Source of the DNA: Sparassis latifolia
Taxonomy: Eukaryota > Basidiomycota > Agaricomycetes > Polyporales > Sparassidaceae
NCBI GenBank assembly: GCA_018466975.1
Contig: CM031561.1
Span: 1,612,001-1,676,000, forward strand
Length of the DNA: 64,000 bases
Reading direction: 5' to 3'
Part shown: piece by piece, positions 36,153 to 44,536 of the stretch
Layout: every line of letters starts with the position of its first letter
Numbering within the stretch: position 1 is the stretch's first letter
The notes under the pieces: generated by a model
The model's input: the letters and a program-made list of their open reading frames with translations, nothing else
Told to the model about the DNA's origin: nothing
Database searches by the model: none
Made by a program: the position numbers and the translations under genes

Positions 36153-36891
36153 GTGACCGGAACCTCATCGCAGATGATTCGACTGCATCGAATCACCACG
36201 GATGTACACGGTTTGGCAAACACTATGGATATTGAGCGATGCTCGAGAATTCGCGACAAGATTCTTGAGCAGAATGCAGATTTGTTGGAGCCTGTGCCAC
36301 CAGGCCTCCCTCCATTGCGAGAGGTTGTGCATATGATCCCTCTAATTGACGAGCGGAAGAGATATAATTATTATCTTCCGAAGTGCCCAGATGCACTCAA
36401 ACCAAAGCTGCTTGAGAAGATCAAGAGATATGTCGATGCTGGCTGGTGGATACCTTGCCATGCAGATCAAGCAGCACCCCTTATGTGCATTCCCAAAAAG
36501 AATGGGGATATTCGTACTGTCGTTGATCTGAGACAGCGAAATGAGAATACGGTCAAGGATGTGACACCATTCCTGACCAAGATCAGATACTGAAATGATG
36601 TGGCTCGAGCTGCATTCGCCGAAGCTAGATATGTCAGATGCTTATGAACAAATTTGGGTTACACCTGAAGATGTTCATAAGACAACATTTGCAACAATTT
36701 ATGGCACATTTCAGAGTTGTGTCATGCAGCAAGGCGATTGCAATGCGCCATCGTCTTTCCAACGATTAATGACAACAATATTCCGTGACAATATCGGAAT
36801 TTTCGTGCATGTCCATTTGGATGATATTTTCATATTCTCGGACACAATCGAGGAGCATGAAAAACACCTCGAGTGGGTATTTGCGTCCTAG
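36153..36891 (+). pseudogene. pol: Reverse transcriptase domain (interrupted)
   Basis: Two adjoining frames. The first (36153-36593) has the fingers region: KYNYYLPKCPDALKPKLLEKI-like, AAPLMCIPKKNGDIRTVVDLRQRN, then an in-frame TGA at 36591. The second (36595-36891) has LDMSDAYEQIWVTPEDVHKTTFAT, GDCNAPSSFQRLMT and VHLDDIFIFSDTIEEHEKHLEWVF, then a stop. The catalytic YxDD motif reads HLDD. The RT thumb between LEWVF and CLGHLIDDKGL is lost next to a short direct repeat (see findings). Confidence 0.85.
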
Positions 36892-36899
36892 GAATTACA

Positions 36900-39395
36900 A
36901 TGATGTTTCTCAGCCAGTGTGCCCTATTTGCAAATGGATGTTTGGGACATTTAATTGATGACAAGGGGCTTCATGCCGATGTGGACAAGATGGCCCATGT
37001 CAGAGATTGGCCAGTCCCTAGGAATTACAATGATGTCCCGACTTGTGCTCTCGCACACTTTATGCCCGATGTCTCTGCATACACGGGACCACTCAGCGGA
37101 ATGGTACGTAATGGTCAGGCCTTTAATTGGCGACCGATACACCAGAAATGTCTGGATTCGATCAAAGCTCTTGCGTGCAGGACACCAATCCTTAGACCAA
37201 TTGACCTGCGAAACCCTGAGCCTATTTGGGTTATTACTGATGCCTCTACATCGGGCGTTGGTGTCGTGTATGGTCAGGGCCCTGAGTGGAATCGATGCCG
37301 CCCAGCGGGATTCATGTCCAAGAAGTTCACGACAGCGCAGCATGCATACTATACCTTCGAGATGGAGGCGCTTGCTGTGCTTGAGGCTCTCATGAAATGG
37401 GAGGACAAATTGATCGGACGTCACTTCAAGGTAGTGACTGATCACCGTGCACTTATATTTCTCAAGGACAAGCGCAAGGTGCCGCAGCGACTCGAGCGGT
37501 GGATCGAGTACCTCAGCCGATTTGACTATGAAATTGTGCATGTTCAAGGCACAACAAACCGAGTCGCAGACTCATTCTCCCGCTACTTTGCGGAAGAAGG
37601 TGCGGACATGCTGCACGACCCGCAGGATTATGTGTCAGCCGATATCCGACTTGACCCGCGAGGAGAAACCCTCTCTGGGAATCGCATGGCGGAAATCCGT
37701 GCTCAGCGTATAATTGAGCCGGTTGAGCAGCGCGTGCAGGAAGCGACTGAACTTGCTGCGCACCGCCCCACAGACGTACTGCAAACTAGTGCAGGTACTG
37801 GCGAAGATCCTACCGCATTAGATTCTGAAGTTGCAGGCCCTCCGCTTGATGTTATAGTTGAGCGGATTGTTGATTTCAAGGCAACAGTGAAGGACGGGTA
37901 CAAGGACGATATGTTCTTCGCCAAGGTCCTAGAGCATTCTGATGATCACAAGGCTTTCGCCGTTCAAGACGGATTTATCTGGCACCGTCAGAGTGCGAGA
38001 GACGATGTTCTGTGTATTCCGCGGGTGCTAGTACATCACCGGAATCTCACGGAAATCATTATTGACCAAGCGCATGTCACACTGGGTCATTTGGGGAACC
38101 GACGTACCTCTGACTATGTTCGTCGCTGGTATTGGTGGCCAGATGTCGGAAAGGACATTGCAAAGTTCTGCGCGAGTTGCGGAACATGTCAGACATCAAA
38201 ATCTGCTACCCAGCGTGCTCTCGGATTGTTACACAGCATGCCGGTTGCAGCACGCCCATGGGACTCGATCGGTATGGATTTCGTGGGACCATTCCCGGAA
38301 TCCCAAGGTCATGACTATCTGTGGATTATCATTGATCATCTAACATCAATGGTACATTTAGTACCCACCAATACAATGGCAAAAGCGTCGGAAATCGCTT
38401 GGTTATATTTCAGGGAAGTCGTCCGACTTCACGGCCTACCTGAGTCGATCATCTCCGACCGAGATTCAAAGTTTACGTCGAAGTTTTGGAGCGAACTGCA
38501 CCGCCTTCTGGGCAGTCAGTTGCTCATGTCAACATCATTTCATCCGCAGACCGACGGCGCTTCGGAGCGGTCGATCCGCACTGTCTCGCAAATCCTACGA
38601 AGTCTGGTCAGGCCAGATCAGATGGACTGGGTTGAAAAGATACCGTTGGTCGAGTTTGCAATAAACTCGAGCATCAACGCGTCCACGGGGTTCGCTCCGT
38701 TCGAGTTGAACAGCGGATACATGCCGCGGATGATACGGGATCTTGCTCGAGAGCCGGCAATGCCGGGGGTGAAGGTGTTCGCCGAACGCGCGCTGGAAAA
38801 TCTGTCGATCGCGCACGATTCAATTATCGCTAGCAGGGTGGTACAGACTCACCATGCTAACCTGAGACGACGTTCTGAGCACCCAGAATTGGGCTCAGAA
38901 GGCGAAAATCTTGTAGGAAAGTTACTTTACCTGTCCACAGAGAACCTCTCTCTGCCGAAAGGGAGGGCCAAGAAACTGACCCCAAGGTTCATTGGGCCAT
39001 ATAAGGTGCTAAAGGCGCACCCTGAGACATCCAGCTATACCCTGGATCTGTCTAGTGAGCTCAGGAGGAGGAGAATCCATCCTACCTTCCATGCCTCCAG
39101 GCTCCGGCATCATGAGCCTAATGATAATGTCCTATTCCCTTCTAGAGATCCTAGGGCATTCTATGACTTTGGAAATGAGTCAGAAGACGAATTTTTGGTG
39201 GATGAAATTGTTGCTCACCAGTGGAAAGGCAATTCCATCCAATTTCTCGTCAGGTTTGACGATGGAGACACTCTGTGGGAACCATATGTCGAATGCAAAG
39301 ACCTGGAAGCATTAGACCGTTACCTGGAGCTTCTAGGAGTGTCCGACTGGCGTCATTTGCCACGCTCGGGACGGCCGCGCGAGCAGCGCGAGTAG
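36900..39395 (+). CDS. pol: RNase H - integrase - chromodomain part of pol
   Basis: A long intact frame (840 codons when counted from 36873). It enters with the end of RT (GHLIDDKGLHADVDKM). RNase H follows with VITDASTSGVGVV and FEMEALAVLEAL, then VVTDHRALIFL (37220-37560). Integrase has an HHCC finger (H...H in VTLGHLGNRRTSDYVRRWYW, C-x2-C in CASCGTCQ, about 38060-38200). Its D,D-35-E core is IGMDFVGPF, ISDRDSKF and TDGASERSIRT. The C-terminal GPY-type region (RFIGPYKVLKAHPETSSY) is followed by a chromodomain, FLVDEIVAHQWKGNSIQFLV...WEPYVECKD (39197-39320), presumed to steer integration to modified histones. No catalytic residue is lost. Confidence 0.94.
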   Translation: MMFLSQCALFANGCLGHLIDDKGLHADVDKMAHVRDWPVPRNYNDVPTCALAHFMPDVSAYTGPLSGMVRNGQAFNWRPIHQKCLDSIKALACRTPILRPIDLRNPEPIWVITDASTSGVGVVYGQGPEWNRCRPAGFMSKKFTTAQHAYYTFEMEALAVLEALMKWEDKLIGRHFKVVTDHRALIFLKDKRKVPQRLERWIEYLSRFDYEIVHVQGTTNRVADSFSRYFAEEGADMLHDPQDYVSADIRLDPRGETLSGNRMAEIRAQRIIEPVEQRVQEATELAAHRPTDVLQTSAGTGEDPTALDSEVAGPPLDVIVERIVDFKATVKDGYKDDMFFAKVLEHSDDHKAFAVQDGFIWHRQSARDDVLCIPRVLVHHRNLTEIIIDQAHVTLGHLGNRRTSDYVRRWYWWPDVGKDIAKFCASCGTCQTSKSATQRALGLLHSMPVAARPWDSIGMDFVGPFPESQGHDYLWIIIDHLTSMVHLVPTNTMAKASEIAWLYFREVVRLHGLPESIISDRDSKFTSKFWSELHRLLGSQLLMSTSFHPQTDGASERSIRTVSQILRSLVRPDQMDWVEKIPLVEFAINSSINASTGFAPFELNSGYMPRMIRDLAREPAMPGVKVFAERALENLSIAHDSIIASRVVQTHHANLRRRSEHPELGSEGENLVGKLLYLSTENLSLPKGRAKKLTPRFIGPYKVLKAHPETSSYTLDLSSELRRRRIHPTFHASRLRHHEPNDNVLFPSRDPRAFYDFGNESEDEFLVDEIVAHQWKGNSIQFLVRFDDGDTLWEPYVECKDLEALDRYLELLGVSDWRHLPRSGRPREQRE

Positions 39396-39654
39396 GTCGT
39401 GTTTGCGCGCGAACGTTCGGCTAGCGCTAACAGGACTTCGAGCTCGACGCGCGTTCAAGTCACGAGATGCCGACGCGTCGAGATTCGGTCTTTTTACACC
39501 CAGCGCTTGCGACTGAATCTCGCCATTCGGTCATTTTGCTTCTTTCTCTCACAAGCACCTGGCTTGCTGGTGAAGTAGCTCACCAGCAATTATTCGCGCT
39601 GCACTATTAGGCGCGAATAAATTTGGGTTTTGTTCTGCGCTCTCCGGGACTGTT

Positions 39655-40764
39655 TTGGCCATGCCGCATTCGAAGGCAGACTACGACTACCCGATGTCGG
39701 AAGGAGAACGTGAACACCGTGAGTTCGAGGATCATACTCACATGCGTCGATCTGAATCTCACGAAGGCGGCGTTCGTCGCCCTCGCTCAGAATCACCCGG
39801 GGAGGTGACGGTACGCCTTCCCACACCGATAAGGCTCCCTTGGCGATACAAGGAGGAGCTCCGCAGCATCCTGCATGACCGAGGCTGCCTGACGTGTGAT
39901 AAATATGCGGACCACGTCAAGGATCACGGCAAGGTCAGCAAGGCATACAAGGATGCCGTGCATGGCCTCGAGTTGACCGTCGGGAAGCGTCAGCAGGACC
40001 AGGCATACAATGCGGGCTACCTCCATGGGATAGATGAAGGTCAAGCCATGGCTGCGCAAGCCAATCGTGATGACCTTATAATTCAGCTCAACAAGCACAT
40101 TGCAGAGCTGGAGAACATCGTTGAACAGACTAATGCATCCCGCGCTCGGTTCACCTTTTCGTACCCCGTGGGAGGCTCTTCCTCTGTAGGGGGGGGTCCG
40201 TCGCATAACATAGACCACCATGCTCCGGTGATTTTCACGGCTAAGCCTACCGTCCAGTCTGCTGGAGCATCAGCCAAGTCGAGGCCTACCTCCATGCCTG
40301 TGTCAATAGCCAAACTTGACCGGATGATCAAGGATGCAATGGTTCCTAACCATTGGAGATCTGCAGAGGCACTTCAGCACTGGTTGCAAGAGGCTCAACC
40401 AGCGCTGCTTGCGAACCAAAGCACACCTGTCCAGCGCTACTTGCAGAAGATGTGGCATGCTCCGGAATGGTTCAACCCGGAGACGCGCACTCCCTTCTGG
40501 AATGATTCATGTGCGACATGGGTCAACTACTTGACAACTAACCCGAAGAAAGAGGTCATGGGCCTCATTCGTGTCGGCGAGAATGGCTTATTCAATGAGG
40601 AGTTGTTCCGCATCATTCACGGAGTTCGCCTGCTAGCTGACGTGCAGGTGAAGATGAGTATTAACAGGAGGACCCATCGCGCAAATGTTCTTGCTCGTCT
40701 CCAGGAGCTTTTCCAAGACCCGCAAGCCTATGCTCGGGAATTGAAGGCGCTGGCACGACTATAG
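39655..40764 (+). CDS. Extra ORF of the retrotransposon between pol and 3' LTR, unknown function
   Basis: A 369-codon uninterrupted frame starting MPHSKADYDYPMSEGEREH, 260 bp after pol on the same strand. Residues 1-60 are charged and Arg/Glu/His-rich. A C-x2-C pair sits in GCLTCDKYADHVKDHGK (about residues 78-94). Residues about 115-165 look like an amphipathic coiled coil (DDLIIQLNKHIAELENIVEQ). The C-terminal third is helical and Trp-rich (HWRSAEALQHWLQEA, MWHAPEWFNPETRTPFW). No signal peptide or transmembrane span is seen, so it is not an obvious env. A continuation in another frame lies at 40779-41105. I do not recognise the family. Confidence 0.7.
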   Translation: MAMPHSKADYDYPMSEGEREHREFEDHTHMRRSESHEGGVRRPRSESPGEVTVRLPTPIRLPWRYKEELRSILHDRGCLTCDKYADHVKDHGKVSKAYKDAVHGLELTVGKRQQDQAYNAGYLHGIDEGQAMAAQANRDDLIIQLNKHIAELENIVEQTNASRARFTFSYPVGGSSSVGGGPSHNIDHHAPVIFTAKPTVQSAGASAKSRPTSMPVSIAKLDRMIKDAMVPNHWRSAEALQHWLQEAQPALLANQSTPVQRYLQKMWHAPEWFNPETRTPFWNDSCATWVNYLTTNPKKEVMGLIRVGENGLFNEELFRIIHGVRLLADVQVKMSINRRTHRANVLARLQELFQDPQAYARELKALARL

Positions 40765-40778
40765 CCAGTGTCCTCAAG

Positions 40779-41105
40779 TTGCAGCCTATTCCGAAGTCGA
40801 ACAATTATCGTCTCCGCGACGTCGCAATTCACTGTGCGAAATGCGGCGTCACTATGCAGATGGCACAAGACGCACTGTCGGTTTGGGCCCGCGGAACTCT
40901 TCCCGGACCGAATGCAGAGGCGGCGCCGGAGCAACCTGCTCCGGGACCATCCAATATTGCCCCCACTGCCGCTGACAGCACCCAGGACGGCCATGCCACC
41001 ATAGCCGGCGATCCTGTGGGCAACACGCCGACTGAACCCGTTCCCAGACAGGACGCGGTGATGACGGATGTGAATCCTGCAGCGGTCAATGGCAACCCGG
41101 CTTAA
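40779..41105 (+). CDS. Likely frameshifted C-terminal part of the extra ORF
   Basis: Frame beginning QPIPKSNNYRLRDVAIHCAKCGVTM, 14 bp after the previous stop but one frame away. It has a C-x2-C pair and a Pro/Ala-rich tail ending at 41105. It reads naturally as the end of the upstream 369-codon ORF after a one-base slip or a short intron. A separate small protein is the alternative. Confidence 0.45.
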   Translation: MQPIPKSNNYRLRDVAIHCAKCGVTMQMAQDALSVWARGTLPGPNAEAAPEQPAPGPSNIAPTAADSTQDGHATIAGDPVGNTPTEPVPRQDAVMTDVNPAAVNGNPA

Positions 41106-41366
41106 ATATGCCTATCGTACTGCGATGGATCCGTTGGGTTCCCACTGTACCTTAAGGCCGCCATTGCCTCTGGCCTCCACCCTGCGCAGTCACTGCTCCT
41201 TTATCCGCGTCGAGTGTGTGCGAGTGCTTGACGTTAATCAGGAATCTCGGCCCTAAACCGGGAATTATGCAATCTGTCTCGCTCGTCGGGCAGTTCTCTT
41301 CAAACCCCTACTCAAGTCGCAGGTTCAACAGCCTGCTGTATTTCGCTCCCCCCCCGGACTCGCTTT

Positions 41367-41378
41367 GGAGGAGGAGGG
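41367..41378 (+). other. Polypurine tract of the retrotransposon
   Basis: Twelve purines (GGAGGAGGAGGG) directly abut the 3' LTR, the expected plus-strand priming site. Confidence 0.85.
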
Positions 41379-41564
41379 TGTAAGGATATTAGAGGAATAG
41401 AGTAGTCGAGGCGTCGGAGTTAGCCGAGGCGTTGAATACGCGCTCAACCGCGTAGATGGGTTTTTCGTCTTTACTTTACTCGCTGAAAACTTGCCTTCCG
41501 AATACACTCGGTTCAGTGCATTTCCCGCGACTTAAGGACCACCAAAGGCCGCAAAAGCCTTATA
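41379..41564 (+). repeat. 3' LTR (186 bp)
   Basis: Identical to the 5' LTR; TGTAAGG...CCTTATA. Followed by the CCAAT target duplication at 41565-41569. Confidence 0.97.
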
Positions 41565-41569
41565 CCAAT

Positions 41570-44536
41570 ACTAGACCCCGAAGTGTATTGGGTACCAGGA
41601 GATGTTGATGCAGGATAATAGAATGGGAACACTAAAGCGGAAGCTGGATGGGACAGGCTGAAAAGTGTACTGCTCCTCCAGTACAGTTTGTTGAGCCTCA
41701 GCCTCAGCAGCGGGGGGGTTGGCCGGTACATTGGCAAAGCCACTGGTGAAGGCCATTGTNNNNNNNNNNNNNNNNNNNNNNNNNNNNNNNNNNNNNNNNN
41801 NNNNNNNNNNNNNNNNNNNNNNNNNNNNNNNNNNNNNNNNNNNNNNNNNNNNNNNNNNNACAACTATTAATCTCGGTGAGAACTGCCAGTGCCAGTCGTG
41901 AGAACTGCCAGTGCCAGTGGGAGAGAACGTTCCCGGAAACTAGAGCAGATAAGGGACCAGGTTGGCGAGATAGCTCGCCCAGCTCCGCTCATCGTGCTGA
42001 CTCGGCGTTTGAGCAGAACAATACTATGGGTTAGTACCACTCACTCGGCGGAGCCTGTAAGTCGGCAGCCCGGGCGCGCATCTTCTCAGGTCAAAGGCGC
42101 ACACTCCGCCGCTTCTGCATACGCGGCTATCCCGCTTTGGACGTGGGGGCAGTCAGTGGACTCGGGAGGGCAAATGATGGACTCGGGAGGGTACCGCCAC
42201 GAGACTCTGGGAGCGAACGCGCACTTGCACGTTAGAACCGCGGGCGCTTCCACGTCTGATCGCTTTGTGTGCGCAGGGAGATATTTTGCTCCAGTTAGAA
42301 CTGATGGCGGGTTGTATAATGTCTGAAATATTGCGCATCGAAGACGCGTGAGTGCCGCTAGGCGTGAGGGAACGACCGGTGCGGCCGACATGAGGGTTTG
42401 ACCATCCGAAAAAGGAAGAAGGCGACTGTTACTCGCTAAACGGTTGCAGTCTTGATATCGTCGGCTAGATTACCAGGGCAATGAACGTTGATGAAGCGTC
42501 CACGGTGTCCATGGCCAACGTTGAACCTGAGGCCTGAACGTTGAACGATTGGCCAGGGTCAGTAACATGAATTCGGGATCTTCCGAGCGGCATACACGGT
42601 GCGTTACGGTCACCAGCGGCATATACCAGGGGCACCGGCCCGCCGTGGGAAGGTACCACGCGGTGACCACCACAGCCCAGGGACATAGATATAATCTCCT
42701 CATTATGCCGTTCAGCCTCCGGTAGTCGCTGCAGGAACCGCTCCTCAGGCTGTTCCTGCGTTGGTATAGCAGGCAACTCTACGTGAAGCCGATGGTCCGA
42801 TTTGCGAGCGCAAGGCTTCCCTGTCTCCGCGAGTGTCGCTAGAGCCCAGAAGACGCAAAATGCCGGCTACTTATGAAACTTTCACAATGGACACACGAAC
42901 ACTAGAATGACCGTGGTGATTTCTACATCTGGTCGTTCATAGTCTATTGTCATCGTTCATTTTGGTGCGCACTAGTCTGTGATACTTACTCGATATTGGT
43001 TTCGATTGTGGTGTGTTTTTCGTTGGCGATGATAGTAGGGAATGTACTATGATTTGAGTCGACGACTATAACACTGACTTCCTTCACAGGGGTTGCAAGT
43101 GTGCCCTGGCAGACCATGTCAGGCCTTGTATTCATGCATATCAATTTCCTCAAACCGCGTTGGCAAAAGGACGACGTCCCGGCATATGGCAACGTCGTTC
43201 CATTAATATTGCTAAGAAATGACCTAAGCCATCGCAACCTTTCCGGCTTCTGAATCTGAAGCATTAAGGAGTGCATCCTCCGCTGAACGCTGAGCCTCTG
43301 CTTATTACTTAATATACGATTGCTAAGCCTTTTCTGAATGGCTACCTATCCGTGTTTGACAACTGAAGTACTGACGGACAAAGGATCCCAACAGAGCCCC
43401 GCGTGTTCATGTACCGCGACATCACTGACAACTATTGCCTGATCATATCAAGGGGCACACGATTTGGCCGGTGCGGCATCAGCAGGGAGACATACGAGTC
43501 AATTTGGCTTCCACTAGTCAATGGCCAGCCAAGTCAGTGAGTGGCGTGCCGAGCAGTATTTGATGAAGGCGGACCTCGCTGACAAGCTATCTTCCCTTGT
43601 TCCTTGTTTATATACAAGGCGCTTGCAATCACAGATAGTGCCGTCACAGAAGGTTTGATGTCTGCGTCGAAGTTCGCACTTCGTGAATGCAGACGCTATT
43701 CAAAGCCTCCAGGGTTGTAGGCTACCCTGAAGCATTCATGCGATGGCCTGTCGTGACAAGTTCGCCAGCAGGTCTCCATCGCCAGAAAAGCCAGCATCCC
43801 CAATTTGTCTTTCAACTCCGATAGAGATGTACGTAGCATTCCAATCATGTTCAAACAACGCGTGCACTAGGCACGCTTGAAGGTGTGGCCCTCGGGTAGT
43901 GGAATGGTAAGTTTCGTTATCACCCGTGCGATCCGGAGGTCTTTGGCCAGATTCAGGCATTCTAAGTGCTTCTGCGACTACAGTCAGCATTCACCGACTA
44001 GAATGTCAGTTTTTTCGACGCCATATTCCCTATTATGGGCATCAGAATATCTAGATTTACGTATCAAGTTCCGCTGAGACAGATTCCGATCAGTCTTGTC
44101 GAAGGTTCGGGTTTGCTCAATGTGCCATTCCTCGCCCTGTTGGTGTATTCCATAAACTGTTTCTGGCTGGTATAACCTCCAGCCAGCTGTGTCGATAGTC
44201 GTACGTTTGTCACACAGTCTCTTATTCTAGATCCACATTTGTCTGTCTGCGGGTAATTTCATATCGTCTGTGATATTCCAGTATCTCACTGATTCATGCA
44301 TTGTAAATTAAACCGCATATCGCTCTAAATCATCCCATGCATCGCATATCCTATGCAGGTGAATATAACGGAAATTTCGTGCCTCGTCTACCTAGAGCTA
44401 GAGGTGAGTGTGCATTCAGTCATGAATTGCTGTCAACTTACGGAGCATTACAGACGTGACTGGTGGCTGCAATGACGGTGCGCTGATTTACTGAAATATT
44501 CCATACGATGTCTGTAACGATGCCTAATCTAAACAG
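41570..44536. other. Gap-containing gene-poor interval
   Basis: Contains 100 N (41760-41859, an assembly gap of unknown true size). Just left of the gap, a minus-strand frame begins MAFTSGFANVPANPPAAEAEAQ (ATG 41756) and reads for 61 codons to 41571. It looks protein-like but is too short to name. Right of the gap, 41877-41924 holds a 22-23-bp imperfect tandem duplication. A 103-codon minus frame at 42465-42776 is unsupported. Nothing recognisable from 42.8 to 44.5 kb. Confidence 0.4.
41760..41859. other. Assembly gap (100 N)
   Basis: Exactly 100 N, the conventional length for a gap of unknown size. It lies 196 bp past the 3' LTR, as expected where repeats break assembly. Confidence 0.99.

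Larger units (their letters stand above)
31346..41564 (+). mobile_element. Ty3/gypsy chromovirus LTR retrotransposon, 10.2 kb
   Basis: Complete element with LTRs at both ends and the 5-bp target duplication CCAAT at 31341-31345 and 41565-41569. Internal order on + is gag, zinc knuckle, protease, RT, RNase H, integrase with zinc finger, chromodomain, then an extra ORF and a polypurine tract just before the 3' LTR. RNase H-integrase-chromodomain order defines a chromovirus. Gag and RT are interrupted by frameshifts and stops although the two LTRs are identical, so the copy is young but not autonomous as read here. No standard tRNA primer-binding site (TGG...) was recognised directly after the 5' LTR. 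Confidence 0.96.

Noticed and set aside
42465..42776. 103-codon minus ORF containing SLGCGGHRVVPSHGGP
   Set aside because: Reads somewhat protein-like but has no neighbours, splice continuation or recognisable family.
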